Shown: positions 16,872 to 27,737 of the stretch, piece after piece
Layout of the letters: each line of letters starts with the position of its first letter
Position numbering within the stretch: the first letter of the stretch is position 1
Source of the DNA: Pseudonocardia sp. HH130629-09
GTDB taxonomy: Bacteria; Actinomycetota; Actinomycetes; Mycobacteriales; Pseudonocardiaceae
Assembly (NCBI RefSeq): GCF_001294645.1
Contig: NZ_CP011868.1
Coordinates: 3,720,001-3,784,000 of the forward strand
Direction: 5' to 3'
Length of the DNA: 64,000 nt
The notes under the pieces: generated by a model
Told to the model about the DNA's origin: nothing
Databases searched by the model: none
What the model saw: the letters and a program-made list of their open reading frames with translations, nothing else
Position numbers and translations under genes: made by a program

Positions 16872-18125
16872 TCAGCCCCCGGCGTGGGCCGGACCCCAGC
16901 GCAGGGTCAGCCGGGTACCCGCACCGTCCACCAGCACCTCGCCCGGCCCGGCCCCGGGCGCTCCGGTGGCACTGGTGGCGCTGTCGGCGCCGTCCCGGGG
17001 ATCGGCGAGCGACGGGACGACCGCCTCGATGCGCAGGTCCGCCGCGTGCGGCCGGCCCGCGTCGACCCACCCCGCGATCAGCCCGGCCAGCCGCTCGGCG
17101 GCGAGGTCACCGTCCGGCCCGCAGGCCCGCACCGTCGCCTCCGGGGCCGCCAGCAGCACCGCGCACCCGTCGCCGGCGACCAGGCCCAGCGTCGCGCGGA
17201 CGCCACCGAGGTCGAACAACGTCGGCGCGGCCCCGCCCTCGGCCGGGCCGAACAGCCGCACCACCCCCGGGTCGGCGACCGCGGCCCACAGCCCGAGCCC
17301 GTCCCACAGGTCCGCCACCGTGCCCGCCGCGGCGACGGGCCGGGCGGTGCCCTCGCCGGTGGTCGCGCGGGCCAGTGCCCGCGGGTCCGGGTCGTCGGCG
17401 TCGTCGGAGCCACAGGCGGGCTGCACCCGCCACCGTCCGTCGGGCAGCGAGACCTCGGCCCCCTGGTCCGCACCCTCCCCGCGCAGCCGGACGAACGCGC
17501 AGCTGCGCACCGAGCTCGACCGCAGCCGCCCCGGGGCGGTGTGGACGAACGCCACCGACAGCTGGCTGCCGCGGACCGTGAGCGGCAGCAGCAGCCGGCC
17601 GCCGGGCGCGAGCTGGGCGACCCACTCCGGCCGGACGCCGGTGGAGCCGACCGTCAGCTCGATGCGGTCGTAGGGCGCCCCGGGCGGGTACCCGAGCGCC
17701 CCGTCCCCGGCGACGACGTCGACGTCGTCGAACCCGGCGGTGTCCAGGTTCGCCCGGGCCCCGGCGACCAGGTCGTCGTCGATGTCGAGGGTGGTCACGG
17801 CTCCGTCCGGGCCGACCAGCTCAGCCAGCAGAGCCGCGTTCCAGCCGGCCCCCGCGCCGACCTCCAGCACCCGGTGCCCCGGCCCGGCGCCCAGCTGTTC
17901 CAGCATGATCGCGACCATCGACGGCTGGGAGACCGAGCTGACCGTCACGCCGTCGTCGACCTTGATCGGGACGGCGACGTCGGCGTAGGCCTCGCCGGGA
18001 TCGAGGGCGGGCAGGAACAGGTGGCGCGGCACCGTCTCCAGTGCCGCGCGGACCGCGGGGGTGCGCACCCGGCCGGCGCTGACCAGGGACGCGACCAGCG
18101 CGGAACGGGCGCGGTCGGCCGACAT
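16872..18125 (-). CDS. Protein-L-isoaspartate O-methyltransferase-like protein with C-terminal extension
   Basis: The first 200 or so residues match the PCMT fold, which methylates isoaspartyl residues in damaged proteins using S-adenosylmethionine: VSSVSQPSMVAIMLEQL, the SAM-binding motif VLEVGAGAGWNAALLA, and the post-II motif LAPGGRLLLPL. At 417 residues it is about twice the usual 210; the remainder is an actinobacteria-specific region without a motif I recognise. It may modify a specific partner rather than repair proteins generally. It is followed downstream only by the DUF4333 remnant and lies 25 bp after the proB stop, so probably in one operon with proB. Confidence 0.8.
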   Translation of the reverse strand: MSADRARSALVASLVSAGRVRTPAVRAALETVPRHLFLPALDPGEAYADVAVPIKVDDGVTVSSVSQPSMVAIMLEQLGAGPGHRVLEVGAGAGWNAALLAELVGPDGAVTTLDIDDDLVAGARANLDTAGFDDVDVVAGDGALGYPPGAPYDRIELTVGSTGVRPEWVAQLAPGGRLLLPLTVRGSQLSVAFVHTAPGRLRSSSVRSCAFVRLRGEGADQGAEVSLPDGRWRVQPACGSDDADDPDPRALARATTGEGTARPVAAAGTVADLWDGLGLWAAVADPGVVRLFGPAEGGAAPTLFDLGGVRATLGLVAGDGCAVLLAAPEATVRACGPDGDLAAERLAGLIAGWVDAGRPHAADLRIEAVVPSLADPRDGADSATSATGAPGAGPGEVLVDGAGTRLTLRWGPAHAGG

Positions 18126-18150
18126 GCGGGCATTGTGCCCCTGCCGCCGC

Positions 18151-19263
18151 CTAGAGCAGAACGAGGTCGTCCGCGTGGACGAGTTCGCGCCGCTGTTCGG
18201 GGGGCAGCTCGCGGCTCCGGCGGCCGATCATGTGCGGCAGCTCGGTCGCGTCGTAGGACACCACGCCGCGGGCGATCGGGCGGCCGTACGGGGCGCGGAG
18301 CTCGACCACGTCCCCCGCGACGAAGTCGCCGGAGACCCCGTGGACACCCGCCGCGAGCAGCGAGCGACGCCGCTTCCGGACGGCCTCGACCGCGCCGTCG
18401 TCGAGGTCGAGGGCCCCGCGGACGTCGGCGGCGTGCCGCAGCCAGAATCGGCGGGCGCTCATCCGGGTCCCGGCGGCGCGGAACACGGTGCCGACCTTCG
18501 GCCCGTCGTCGGTGCAGGCCAGGGCGTCGGCGATCCGGTCGGCGGCGGTCAGCAGCACCGGGATCCCGGCGGCCGACGCCATCGCGGCCGCCTCGACCTT
18601 GGTGGCCATGCCGCCGGTGCCCAGCCCGGACCCGGGACGGGTGACGCTGACCCCGGCGAGCTCGGCCGGGTCGTCGACCTCGGAGATCAGCGACGTGCCG
18701 GGGTCGCGCGGGTGGCCGTCGTAGAGGCCGTCGACGTCGGAGAGCAGCACGAGCGCGTCGGCGCCGACGATGTGCGCGACGAGTGCGGCGAGCCGGTCGT
18801 TGTCGCCCACCCGGATCTCGGCGGTGGCGACGGTGTCGTTCTCGTTGACCACCGGCAGCGACCCGAGCTGCAGCAGCCGCTCCAGCGTGCGCTGGGCGTT
18901 GCGGTAGTTCGAGCGGCGGATCATGTCGTCGGCGGTGAGCAGGACCTGCCCGATGCCCTGCCCGTGCCGGGCGAAGGACGCCGAGTAGGCGTGGGCGAGC
19001 AGCAGCTGCCCGACCGCCGCGGCGGCCTGCTGGGTCGCGAGGTCCCGCGGCCGCCTGCGCAGCTGCAGTGGCGCGAGCCCGGCCGCGATCGCCCCCGAGG
19101 AGACGAGCACCACCTGTGTGCCGGCGGCGCGGCGCCCCATCAGGGCGTCGACCAGCGCGTCGAGCCGGGCCGGATCGAGCCCGCCGGTCAGACTCGTCAG
19201 CGACGACGACCCGACCTTCACCACGATCCGCTTCGCGGCACCCAGCGTGGCGCGCGTGCTCAC
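18151..19263 (-). CDS. proB: Glutamate 5-kinase
   Basis: ProB phosphorylates glutamate to gamma-glutamyl phosphate, the first step of proline synthesis. The amino-acid kinase fold begins with [11 protein letters not shown], with [19 protein letters not shown] and [12 protein letters not shown] as substrate and ATP segments. The C-terminal PUA domain (about 275-370) is present. Length 370 is normal. It starts with GTG, 7 bp after obgE, in the conserved rplU-rpmA-obgE-proB order. proA does not follow here. Confidence 0.95.
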   Translation of the reverse strand: MSTRATLGAAKRIVVKVGSSSLTSLTGGLDPARLDALVDALMGRRAAGTQVVLVSSGAIAAGLAPLQLRRRPRDLATQQAAAAVGQLLLAHAYSASFARHGQGIGQVLLTADDMIRRSNYRNAQRTLERLLQLGSLPVVNENDTVATAEIRVGDNDRLAALVAHIVGADALVLLSDVDGLYDGHPRDPGTSLISEVDDPAELAGVSVTRPGSGLGTGGMATKVEAAAMASAAGIPVLLTAADRIADALACTDDGPKVGTVFRAAGTRMSARRFWLRHAADVRGALDLDDGAVEAVRKRRRSLLAAGVHGVSGDFVAGDVVELRAPYGRPIARGVVSYDATELPHMIGRRSRELPPEQRRELVHADDLVLL

Positions 19264-19270
19264 GCCGGTC

Positions 19271-20770
19271 TCACTCCTCGATCTCGTGATCCGAGGAGTA
19301 GCGGGCGCCCGCGGCGAGCTCGGCGTCGGACAGGTGCGCCCGGCGCGCCACCCGGGCGCGCTTGCGCTCGGCGGCGCCGACCCGCTCGTTGCCCTCCAGC
19401 CGGATGTCGGTGCCGCGCCCGGTGAGCAGGGCGGCGACGCCGGCCGGGGTGGACGGCTCCCAGTCGAAGGTGACCTGGCCGATGGTGACCGGGCAGCCGG
19501 GGACGGCTCCGGCCTTGGCCAGCGCCTCCTCCACGCCGAGCCGGGCGAGCCGGTCGGCGAGGTAGCCGACGGCCTCGTCGTTCTCGAACGCGGTCTGGCG
19601 GATCCACCGCTCGGGGCGTTCCCCGCGCACGATGAACCCGCCGTCGAGCTCCGGGTCGGGTGTGATGGTGAAGCCGGTGTCGTCGACGGCGCGCGGGCGC
19701 AGCACGATCCGGCTCGGCTCGGCCTCCGGGCGCGCGGCGCGGGCCGCGGCGACCCGCTCGGCCATCGCGAAGCTCAGCTCGCGCAGCCCGGCGCGGGACG
19801 CGGTGGAGATCGCGTACACCGGCCAGCCGAAGCGCTCGGTCAGGTCGTCGCGGACCATGTCGACCAGGTCGGCGGCGTCCGGGACGTCGATCTTGTTGAG
19901 CGCGACCAGGCGCGGCCGCTGGTCGATCCGCTCGCCCAGCGCGCTGGTGCCGAGCGCCTCGGCGTAGTGCGCCAGCTCGGTCTCCAGCGCCTCGATGTCG
20001 GACACCGGGTCGCGCTCGGTCTCGAAGGTCGCGCAGTCCACGACGTGCACCAGCACCGAGCAGCGCTCGATGTGGCGCAGGAACTCCAGGCCGAGGCCAC
20101 GGCCCTCGGCGGCGCCGGGGATGAGGCCGGGGACGTCGGCGACGGTGAAGGTGTCGTCGCCGGCGCTGACCACGCCGAGCTGCGGCACGAGGGTGGTGAA
20201 CGGGTAGTCGGCGATCTTCGGACGGGCCGCGGACAGCGCCGCGACCAGCGAGGACTTGCCCGCGCTGGGGAACCCGACGAGGCCGACGTCGGCGAGGCTG
20301 CGCAGCTCCAGGGTCAGTTCGACCTCGTCGCCGGGCTCGCCGAGCAGCGCGAAGCCCGGTGCCTTGCGGGCGGCGGAGGCCAGCGCGACGTTGCCGAGCC
20401 CGCCCCGTCCGCCCTCGGCGGCGACGAACCGGGTGCCGACCCCGACCAGGTCGGCGACGACCTCGCCATTCGCGTCGAGCACGACGGTGCCGTCGGGCAC
20501 CCGCAGCTCCAGGTCCGGGGCGTTGGCGCCCTGCTTGAACGCCCCCTGCCCCTGGGTGCCGTTCTTCGCCTCCGCGCGGGGGCGGTGGTGGTAGTCGAGC
20601 AGCGTGTGCACGCCCGCGTCGACGACGAGCACGACCGAGCCGCCCCGGCCGCCGTTGCCGCCGTCGGGGCCGCCGAGCGGCTTGAACTTCTCGCGGTGTA
20701 CCGAGGCGCAGCCGTTGCCCCCGGCACCCGCGGTCGCGTGCAGCACGACGCGGTCCACGAACCGGGACAT
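19271..20770 (-). CDS. obgE: Obg GTPase (CgtA), ribosome assembly
   Basis: An essential GTPase of 50S subunit maturation and stress control. The glycine-rich Obg fold covers about 1-158 (GGDGG-like repeats such as [12 protein letters not shown]). The G domain follows: G1 [11 protein letters not shown]3 VADVPGLI, G4 LNKIDVPD. The OCT domain occupies about 360-430, with an extra charged tail to 499, a typical actinobacterial length. It follows rpmA with a hairpin in the gap. Confidence 0.96.
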   Translation of the reverse strand: MSRFVDRVVLHATAGAGGNGCASVHREKFKPLGGPDGGNGGRGGSVVLVVDAGVHTLLDYHHRPRAEAKNGTQGQGAFKQGANAPDLELRVPDGTVVLDANGEVVADLVGVGTRFVAAEGGRGGLGNVALASAARKAPGFALLGEPGDEVELTLELRSLADVGLVGFPSAGKSSLVAALSAARPKIADYPFTTLVPQLGVVSAGDDTFTVADVPGLIPGAAEGRGLGLEFLRHIERCSVLVHVVDCATFETERDPVSDIEALETELAHYAEALGTSALGERIDQRPRLVALNKIDVPDAADLVDMVRDDLTERFGWPVYAISTASRAGLRELSFAMAERVAAARAARPEAEPSRIVLRPRAVDDTGFTITPDPELDGGFIVRGERPERWIRQTAFENDEAVGYLADRLARLGVEEALAKAGAVPGCPVTIGQVTFDWEPSTPAGVAALLTGRGTDIRLEGNERVGAAERKRARVARRAHLSDAELAAGARYSSDHEIEE

Positions 20771-20828
20771 GACGGTGCTCCTGTCGGTGTCGTACCGCGG
20801 CGGGCCGCGGTGGGTGGTGACACGACGA

Positions 20829-20863
20829 ACGGCGGGCCCCCCGTTACCGGGGTGACCCGCCGT
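20829..20863 (-). promoter_or_regulatory. Hairpin between rpmA and obgE
   Basis: ACGGCGGG pairs with CCCGCCGT, with an inner CCCCG/CGGGG stem and a TTAC loop. It lies downstream of rpmA and may attenuate transcription into obgE. Confidence 0.55.
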
Positions 20864-20888
20864 CGGCGTCGCTGTGCTGGCGGGTCGC

Positions 20889-21146
20889 TCAGACCTCGGC
20901 CGGCACGATGTTCACGGTCTTGCGGCCGCGCTTGGAACCGAACTCGACGGTCCCGGCGGCGAGGGCGAACAGCGTGTCGTCCTTGCCGCGCCCGACGTTG
21001 ACACCCGGGTGGGTGGCGGTGCCGCGCTGACGGATGAGGATCTCGCCGGCCTTGACCGACTGGCCGCCGAAACGCTTCACACCCAGGTACTGGGCGTTGG
21101 AGTCGCGACCGTTACGGGAGCTGGACGCACCCTTCTTGTGTGCCAT
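20889..21146 (-). CDS. rpmA: 50S ribosomal protein L27
   Basis: An 85-residue ribosomal protein at the peptidyl-transferase centre. The N-terminus [19 protein letters not shown] and the [19 protein letters not shown] core are diagnostic. An AAGGAG Shine-Dalgarno precedes the ATG. It lies 12 bp after rplU in the same operon. There is no N-terminal extension of the type cleaved in Firmicutes. Confidence 0.98.
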   Translation of the reverse strand: MAHKKGASSSRNGRDSNAQYLGVKRFGGQSVKAGEILIRQRGTATHPGVNVGRGKDDTLFALAAGTVEFGSKRGRKTVNIVPAEV

Positions 21147-21158
21147 GACGCGGGCTCC

Positions 21159-21464
21159 TTACTTGCCGATCGCGGTGACCTGGACCTTCGTCAGGGGCTG
21201 ACGGTGACCCTGACGCTTGTGGTACCCGGTCTTGTTCTTGAACTTGTGGATCCGGATCTTCGGACCCTTGGTGTGCTCGACGACGGTGGCCGTCACCGCG
21301 GAGGTGAGGCCGCTGGCGTCGGTGGTCACCTGGTCGCCGTCGACGAGCAGCACGGCGGGCAGAATGATCTCGGCGCCGGGCTCACCGTCGAGCTTCTCGA
21401 CGGTGACCACGTCGTCGACGGCCACCTTGTACTGCTTGCCGCCGGTCTTGACGATCGCGTACAT
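21159..21464 (-). CDS. rplU: 50S ribosomal protein L21
   Basis: A 101-residue large-subunit protein. It begins [14 protein letters not shown], and ends with the conserved [20 protein letters not shown] block. The frame continues 27 codons further upstream, but the ATG at 21464 matches the family start. It heads the rplU-rpmA-obgE-proB unit, with rne upstream on the same strand. Confidence 0.98.
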   Translation of the reverse strand: MYAIVKTGGKQYKVAVDDVVTVEKLDGEPGAEIILPAVLLVDGDQVTTDASGLTSAVTATVVEHTKGPKIRIHKFKNKTGYHKRQGHRQPLTKVQVTAIGK

Positions 21465-21524
21465 CGCTGACGCACGACTCCTGAACATCGGGGGCGCATC
21501 TGGTGCGCTCGGGCTGTGACAGCT

Positions 21525-21542
21525 CGCGCCGGTCCCGGCGCG
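21525..21542 (-). promoter_or_regulatory. Hairpin in the rplU 5' leader
   Basis: CGCGCCGG/CCGGCGCG with a 2-nt centre, about 60 bp upstream of rplU in a 180-bp gap after rne. It may be part of an L21 leader or an rne terminator; the sequence does not decide. Confidence 0.35.
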
Positions 21543-21644
21543 CACACCACGGCCCCCGTGCCGAACACTGTCGTGTGCAGAGGCGTGGCTTCTGTCGGTC
21601 GAGGTTACGCGACCCCGTCGGAGTGCTCTCCGGCGGGGTCACTG

Positions 21645-24600
21645 TCACCCTCCGTCCTGGGGCGGACCCGCCGGGCGGGATGCCGCCCGGCGCGAACGGC
21701 GGGTACGGGTGACGACCGCGGCGGGCTCCGGCTGCGCGGCGACGGCCGGGACGGCCGCCGTTCCCGCGTCGGCCGGTGTCGCCGTGGCGGCCGGCGGAGT
21801 GGACTCCTCCGGTGTCGAGGCGGTCGTGATGACCACCGGCTCACCACCGCGGACCGGGCCGGCGGACCGGCTGGCCCGGCGGCGGCGCGGTGCGGGTGCG
21901 TCGGGCTCCGGGGCGGGGCTCGTCGCCGTCGGCTCCGGGGCCACGTCCCGGGCCGGGGCCGCGGCCTGCGGGGCACCGGTGGGCTCGGCGACCACGGGGG
22001 CCGGGGAACCGGTCAGCTCACCGCGCGGCTCGGCGACGACGGTCTCGTCGTCGGCCGGTGCGGGTGCGGGCGCGGCGTCGACGGTGGTGGCGGTGTCGGC
22101 CGTGGCCGGCACGGAGACCCCGGTGGCTCCGGCGGTCGCGCCGTCGTCGCCCTTCGGGGTGCTGCCCGCGGCGACGGCCGCGACCGCCGCGGCGGCGTCG
22201 ACGCGCCCGGTGTCGCCGGAGTCGTCCCGGGCACGGTCCCGGCCCTCGCTCCGACCGTCCGGACGGTCGGAGCCGTTGCGGTGGCCGGAGCCGTTGCGGT
22301 CGGCCTCCTGGCGGCCGGAGTCACCGTCACCCGGTTCGTTCTGGCCGGAGTCCCCGTTGCCGTTGCCGCCCCGACGCCGCTTGCGGCGTCCGCCGCCCTC
22401 GGAGTCGGCGTGGCCACCGTTCCCGGAGCCGCCGTGCCCGTTGCCCGAGCCGTTCCCGTTCCCGTTGCCGTTCCCGGAGCCGTTGCCGTGCTGGGCGCCG
22501 TTGCCGGAGCGGCCGTGCTGGTGGTCCGGCCCGGTGTCGGTCGAGACGATGACGCCCCGCCCGCGGCAGTGCTCGCAGGTGGTGGAGAAGTGCTCCAGCA
22601 GCCCGCCGCCGACCCGCTTGCGGGTCATCTGGACCAGGCCGAGCGAGGTCACCTCGGCGACCTGGTGACGGGTGCGGTCCCGGGCGAGGCACTCGGTGAG
22701 GCGGCGCAGGACCAGGTCCCGGTTCGCCTCGAGCACCATGTCGATGAAGTCGACGACGATGATCCCGCCGATGTCGCGCAGCCGCAGCTGGCGGACGACC
22801 TCCTCGGCCGCCTCCAAGTTGTTGCGGGTGACGGTCTCCTCGAGGTTGCCGCCGGAGCCGGTGAACTTGCCGGTGTTGACGTCGACGACGGTCATCGCCT
22901 CGGTCCGGTCGATCACCAGCGTGCCGCCCGAGGGCAGCCAGACCTTGCGGTCCAGCGCCTTGAGCAGCTGCTCGTCGATCCGGTACTCGGTGAAGACGTC
23001 GGACGGGCCGGTGTGGCGGTGCATCCGGTCGGCGAGCTCGGGCGCGACGTGCTCGACGTAGCCGGACACGGTGTCCCAGGCGTCGGCGCCGGACACGATC
23101 AGCTTCGAGAAGTCCTCGTTGAACTGGTCGCGCACGACCTTGACCAGCATGTCCGGCTCCTCGTAGAGGAGCGTCGGCGCCTTGGGCGCGCCGGGGCCGG
23201 TCTTGTTCGCCTTCTCCTTGACGACCTCCCACTGCGCCTGCAGCCGGCGGACGTCACGTTCCAGTGCCTCGTGCGAGACGCCCTCGGAGGCGGTCCGGAT
23301 GATCACACCGGCGTCGGCCGGGACGATCTCCTTCAGCATCTCCTTGAGGCGCTTGCGCTCGGTGTCGGGCAGCTTGCGGGAGATCCCCGCGGCGCCACCG
23401 GAGGGCACGTAGACCAGGAAGCGACCGGCGAGGGAGAGCTGCGTGGTCAGCCGGGCACCCTTGTGACCGACCGGGTCCTTGGTGACCTGTACAAGGACCT
23501 GGTCGCCCGAGGAGAGCGCCTGCTCGATCTTGCGCGCCTTGCCGTTGAGTCCGGCGGCGTCCCAGTCGACCTCGCCGGCGTAGAGCACGGCGTTGCGACC
23601 ACGCCCGATGTCGACGAACGCCGCCTCCATCGACGGCAGCACGTTCTGCACACGGCCGAGGTAGACGTTGCCGACCATCGAGCTGCCGGAGTTGCCACCG
23701 GTGATGAAGTGCTCGACCAGGATGCCGTCCTCGAGCACACCGATCTCGGTGCGGTCGGCGCGCTGGCGGATCACCATCTGGCGGTCGACCGACTCGCGCC
23801 GGGCCAGGAACTCCGACTCGGACAGGATCGGCGGCCGGCGACGACCCGCGTCGCGGCCCTCCCGGCGGCGCTGGCGCTTGGCCTCGAGCCGGGTGGAGCC
23901 GCGCACGCCCTGGACCTGGTCGTCGGAGGACGATCCGGAGTCCTGGCGGGACTCGCTGCGGGCCTCGCGGACCCGGGTGACGGTGTTGGGCGGGTCGTCC
24001 TCGGAACGGTCCTCGACCTCGGACCCCCCGCGTCGACGACGGCGCCGCCGCCGGCGCGAGCCGCCCGAGGACTGGTCCTCGGAGTCGTCGGAGTCGTCCG
24101 AGGAGTCGGAGTCCTCGGAGCCGGCCCCGGTGGACCCGGAGTCCGCCCCGGAGTCCTCGGAGCCGGGGTCCTCGGAGTCGTCGGAGTCGTCGCCGCCGTC
24201 CTCGCCGAAGTCCTCGCCGCCCTTGCCGCGGCCACGGCCACGGCGGCCCCGGCGGCGACGACGGCGGTTGCCGTTCTCGTCGTCACCGTCGTCGTCGGAG
24301 TCGGGCCGGTCCTCGGCCCGGTCGTCGGCGGAGTCCCCGGCCGGGACGTCCACACGGACCGGGTCACCGGCGTCGCCGGTGCTGTCGGCACTGCCGGTGC
24401 CGGCAGTGCCGTCGGTCACGGCGGCGTCGGTCGCGGCGGCGTCGCGGTCCTTGCGGCGACGGCCCTTCCGTCCCTTGCGAGGGGCGCCGTCGCCGGGGCC
24501 GTCCTCGGCCTGCTCGGCCGCGGTGTCGCGGCCCCACGCGGGCTCCGGGGTCGCGGCGGGAGCGGCACCCGGGGCGGCCGGGGCCTGGAACATCGGGACA

Positions 24601-25070
24601 GCGAAGACCGGGGCGAGCGCCGGTGCGGCCGCGCCACGAGCCCGGGCGGAGCCGGTCGTGAACGGGTCGGCGGGGTCCGCGGCGACCTCCGGGCCGGCGT
24701 CGGCGTCGGCGTCGGTGCCGCTGTCGGTGGCGCTGTCTCTGTCGGTGGCGCTGCCGGCGCCGAGGTCGAGTGCGGCGAGCACCTCGGTCACCACCGGGTC
24801 GGGCGCGTCGGTGACGGCCGGCTCCGGGGCCCGGTCGGCCGACGCCGCGGCGGGCTCGGTGCCCGGACGCAGGGCGGCGACGACCTGCTCGGCCGTCGCC
24901 CGGGTGATGCTGGACTGGACACTGCGGACCTCCTGGCCGAGCCCGGACAGGGCGGCGAGGACGTCTCGGCTCGCGGTCCCCAGCAGCTTGGCCAGGGCGT
25001 GGACCCGCATCTTCTCCGGCAGCTCGGAGAGCCCGCCGGTGTCACCGGCGGGCGTGTCGTTCACGGACAT
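21645..25070 (-). CDS. rne: Ribonuclease E/G
   Basis: The single-strand endoribonuclease of mRNA decay and rRNA processing, 1141 residues. An N-terminal helical segment (about 20-60, MRVHALAKLLGTASRDVLAAL) resembles the IF2 N-terminal domain seen in related genera. A long acidic, Ser/Asp-rich and Arg-rich disordered region runs to about residue 400. The catalytic core follows: S1 domain (about 455-515), RNase H-like and DNase I-like parts with the metal-binding aspartates in MTVVDVNTGKF and IIVVDFIDM, and the zinc-link CEHC near 830. The C-terminal tail has Gly-Asn repeats and a basic patch. GGAG precedes the ATG. The conserved neighbour rplU follows. Confidence 0.95.
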   Translation of the reverse strand: MSVNDTPAGDTGGLSELPEKMRVHALAKLLGTASRDVLAALSGLGQEVRSVQSSITRATAEQVVAALRPGTEPAAASADRAPEPAVTDAPDPVVTEVLAALDLGAGSATDRDSATDSGTDADADAGPEVAADPADPFTTGSARARGAAAPALAPVFAVPMFQAPAAPGAAPAATPEPAWGRDTAAEQAEDGPGDGAPRKGRKGRRRKDRDAAATDAAVTDGTAGTGSADSTGDAGDPVRVDVPAGDSADDRAEDRPDSDDDGDDENGNRRRRRRGRRGRGRGKGGEDFGEDGGDDSDDSEDPGSEDSGADSGSTGAGSEDSDSSDDSDDSEDQSSGGSRRRRRRRRRGGSEVEDRSEDDPPNTVTRVREARSESRQDSGSSSDDQVQGVRGSTRLEAKRQRRREGRDAGRRRPPILSESEFLARRESVDRQMVIRQRADRTEIGVLEDGILVEHFITGGNSGSSMVGNVYLGRVQNVLPSMEAAFVDIGRGRNAVLYAGEVDWDAAGLNGKARKIEQALSSGDQVLVQVTKDPVGHKGARLTTQLSLAGRFLVYVPSGGAAGISRKLPDTERKRLKEMLKEIVPADAGVIIRTASEGVSHEALERDVRRLQAQWEVVKEKANKTGPGAPKAPTLLYEEPDMLVKVVRDQFNEDFSKLIVSGADAWDTVSGYVEHVAPELADRMHRHTGPSDVFTEYRIDEQLLKALDRKVWLPSGGTLVIDRTEAMTVVDVNTGKFTGSGGNLEETVTRNNLEAAEEVVRQLRLRDIGGIIVVDFIDMVLEANRDLVLRRLTECLARDRTRHQVAEVTSLGLVQMTRKRVGGGLLEHFSTTCEHCRGRGVIVSTDTGPDHQHGRSGNGAQHGNGSGNGNGNGNGSGNGHGGSGNGGHADSEGGGRRKRRRGGNGNGDSGQNEPGDGDSGRQEADRNGSGHRNGSDRPDGRSEGRDRARDDSGDTGRVDAAAAVAAVAAGSTPKGDDGATAGATGVSVPATADTATTVDAAPAPAPADDETVVAEPRGELTGSPAPVVAEPTGAPQAAAPARDVAPEPTATSPAPEPDAPAPRRRRASRSAGPVRGGEPVVITTASTPEESTPPAATATPADAGTAAVPAVAAQPEPAAVVTRTRRSRRAASRPAGPPQDGG

Positions 25071-25236
25071 TCAGCTCCTTCGCCCCCGGGCGCCTCGCGT
25101 CGGAGGCGGCCACGCAGGGACCTTGCGCGTACGTTCCGCAGCACGCGCGGGTTGCGCGGTGCGGCACATCTGGTGTCGCTCCCCGATCTCCGGGGATGGT
25201 GCTCGACGCCGGACCGGAGGCGGTGCGCCGTCCGGG

Positions 25237-26055
25237 TCAGGAAGCGTCCGGCCGGGCCCGGGTCACCGGGACCGCACCGAGCGGATCCACCAGGTCGCCC
25301 GCGTCGTCGAGCAGGCCCTGCACCAACCGGGTGGCCGTCACCGGTACCGGCGGCGCCAGGTCTGCGACGACGGTGAGCGCGCCCAGTACGTCATCGGGTC
25401 GAACGGTCGGTGTCGTCAGCCGTACGACCGCCGTCAGTATCGCACAGTCGGTGACCGGGGACGGCGAACCCGCCGACCCGGACGGGTCACGATCGCCCTC
25501 CGGGTCGTTCACCTGCGGTTCGACGAGCAGAGTGACGACGGCCGCACGCACGTCGATCTCCTTGCGGCCGGACGGGGTCAGCCGGGTCACCACGACCGAC
25601 TCCTGCGCGGTGAACGCCTCGACCGCGGCCCGCACCTCCTCGACGGCGATGCCGCGGACCTCCAGCCGCCAGCGGGCGGCGTCGATCCGGTCGGCCAGCG
25701 CCGGCGGGACCGCGGTCGCGGCCGCGACGACGTCGAGCCCGTCGGGCAGCGCCTGGTCCATCGCCGCGCGGACCAGCTCCGGGTCGACCTCGCGGGTCAG
25801 GCCCATCTCGACGTACTCGGCCTCGCTGGCCGCACCGGTCGGGGCGGCCCCGACCCAGGACAGCCGCGGATGCGGGCTGAAGCCGTGCGAGTGCGCGACC
25901 GGGACGCCGGCCCGGCGGACGGCGCGCTCGAAGCTGCGGGCGACGTCGCGGTGCGACAGGAACCGCAGCCGGCCGCGCTTGGCGAAGCGCAGGCGGACCC
26001 GCTGCACCGTCGGGGGTGCCGGGTTCGCCGCCGCTCCTGCCTTCACGCGTGCCAC
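25237..26055 (-). CDS. DUF2344 (TIGR03936-like) radical-SAM-linked protein
   Basis: A 272-residue protein of the family that is fused to, or adjacent to, TIGR03960-type radical SAM enzymes. The hallmark start VRLRFAKRGRLRFLSHRD is followed by HSHGFSPHPRLSW. Its function is not established. In most actinobacteria it lies directly downstream of the radical-SAM gene and upstream of rne. Here a permease and an acetyltransferase gene separate the pair. It has a GTG start and a leaderless TAGACT 7 nt upstream. Confidence 0.88.
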   Translation of the reverse strand: MARVKAGAAANPAPPTVQRVRLRFAKRGRLRFLSHRDVARSFERAVRRAGVPVAHSHGFSPHPRLSWVGAAPTGAASEAEYVEMGLTREVDPELVRAAMDQALPDGLDVVAAATAVPPALADRIDAARWRLEVRGIAVEEVRAAVEAFTAQESVVVTRLTPSGRKEIDVRAAVVTLLVEPQVNDPEGDRDPSGSAGSPSPVTDCAILTAVVRLTTPTVRPDDVLGALTVVADLAPPVPVTATRLVQGLLDDAGDLVDPLGAVPVTRARPDAS

Positions 26056-26062
26056 GGCTCGG

Positions 26063-26068
26063 AGTCTA
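26063..26068 (-). promoter_or_regulatory. -10 element, leaderless type (DUF2344 gene)
   Basis: TAGACT on the minus strand, 7 nt before the GTG start, in the gap after the permease gene. Confidence 0.45.
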
Positions 26069-26087
26069 GAGACCGGGCACGGTCCGG

Positions 26088-27575
26088 TCAGCCGCGGTGC
26101 GGCGGGTGCGGCCGGTCGGCGCGGACCGGGAAGGCTCCGGTGTAGCCCATCCGCTCCTGGGCGGCCTCGCGGACCCGGGTCCGCACCCGGAACCAGCCGA
26201 TCGTCAGCAGCACCGCCAGCACCGGGATGGAGGCGACGGTGAAGGTCCCGACCGGGTAGTCGAAGCCCATCAGCACCAGCACCCCGAGCAGGAAGACCAG
26301 GACCGCGTAGCCGGTCCACGGCGAGCCGGGCAGCCGGAACGAGGGCCGGGTGAGGATCCCGGACTCGGTCATCCGCACGAACCGGATCTGGCAGAGCACG
26401 ATCGTGGCCCAGCTGGCGAGGATGCCCAGCGAGGCGATGTTCAGCACGATCTCGAAGGCCTGCTCGGGGACCACCGCGTTCAGCCCGACGCCGAGCAAGG
26501 TGATCACCGCGGTCAGGCCGATGCCGCCGTAGGGCACTCCCGACTTGTTCATCCGGCCGGTGAAGCCCGGCGCCGACCCGTTCATCGCCATCGAGCGCAG
26601 GATGCGGCCGGTCGAGTACAGCCCCGCGTTGAGGCTGGACAGCGCGGCGGTCAGGACCACCAGGTTCATCACGGTGCCGGCACCGGGCACGCCGATCGAG
26701 TCGAAGAACGTGACGAACGGGCTGACGCCCTCGCGATAGGCGGTGTAGGGCAGGAGCAGGCCGAGCAGCACCAGCGAGCCGACGTAGAAGAGCGCGATGC
26801 GCGCGATCACGGAGTTGATCGCGCGGGGCATCACCTTCTCCGGGTTCTGGGTCTCCCCCGCCGCGGTGCCGACCAGCTCGGTCGCGGCGTAGGCGAACAC
26901 CACGCCCTGGGTGATGACCACCGCGGCGAGCAGGCCGTTGGGCAGCAGACCGCCGTTGTCGGTGATCACCGAGATGCCGGTCTCGGCGCCGCGGATCGGG
27001 AACCGTCCCGCGAGGAACACCGTGCCCACCACCAGGAAGGCCACCAGTGCGATCACCTTGACCAGCGCGAACCAGAACTCCAGCTCGCCGAACAGCTTCA
27101 CCGAGACCAGGTTCGCCGCCAGCACCACGACCAGGGCGATCAGGGCGATCAGCCACTGCGGGGCGTCGGAGAAGGCGCCCCAGAACTTCATGTAGAGCGC
27201 GATCGCCGTCACGTCGACGATGGAGGTGAAGGCCCAGTTGAGGAAGTACAGCCAGCCGGCCACGTAGGCCGCCTTCTCGCCGTAGAACTCGCGGGCGTAG
27301 GAGACGAACGACCCCGACGACGGCCGGTGCAGCACGAGCTCACCGAGCGCCCGCAGGATCAGGAACACGAACACGCCGCAGACCGCGTAGACCAGCGCCA
27401 GCGCGGGGCCCGCCGAGGCGAGCCGACCGCCCGCACCGAGGAACAGCCCGGTTCCGATCGCACCTCCGATGGCGATCATCTGGAGCTGCCGTTTCCCCAG
27501 ACCTTTGTGGTAGCCCTCCTCCTCGTGGGAGAAGTCCGGGCGGTTGCTGCCCGCCGGGTCGTGCGTCGTCGCCAT
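26088..27575 (-). CDS. Amino acid permease (APC superfamily)
   Basis: A 495-residue, 12-helix transporter of the amino acid/proton symporter family. The family start [25 protein letters not shown] is clear, as are [15 protein letters not shown] and the [19 protein letters not shown] region. The closest types by eye are the AnsP/GabP/CycA permeases; the substrate cannot be assigned. It separates the DUF2344 gene from its usual radical-SAM partner and has the same orientation. Confidence 0.88.
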   Translation of the reverse strand: MATTHDPAGSNRPDFSHEEEGYHKGLGKRQLQMIAIGGAIGTGLFLGAGGRLASAGPALALVYAVCGVFVFLILRALGELVLHRPSSGSFVSYAREFYGEKAAYVAGWLYFLNWAFTSIVDVTAIALYMKFWGAFSDAPQWLIALIALVVVLAANLVSVKLFGELEFWFALVKVIALVAFLVVGTVFLAGRFPIRGAETGISVITDNGGLLPNGLLAAVVITQGVVFAYAATELVGTAAGETQNPEKVMPRAINSVIARIALFYVGSLVLLGLLLPYTAYREGVSPFVTFFDSIGVPGAGTVMNLVVLTAALSSLNAGLYSTGRILRSMAMNGSAPGFTGRMNKSGVPYGGIGLTAVITLLGVGLNAVVPEQAFEIVLNIASLGILASWATIVLCQIRFVRMTESGILTRPSFRLPGSPWTGYAVLVFLLGVLVLMGFDYPVGTFTVASIPVLAVLLTIGWFRVRTRVREAAQERMGYTGAFPVRADRPHPPHRG

Positions 27576-27737
27576 GTGGTCCCCCCACGCCGGATCCGGA
27601 CGCCGTCGCGCCCGGTGCGGCCAGACCCTAGTTCGACGTTTCCCGTGAGATCACGTTCCCCTGTGACCGTCGAGTATCCGATCCGGACACCGCGGGACGG
27701 AGCCGACCGGACGGACGCGAACGCGGGGGTGGCCCCC

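Noticed and set aside
21516..25376. A 1286-codon plus-strand frame
   Set aside because: It is the antisense shadow of rne; the minus strand has clear RNase E domains.
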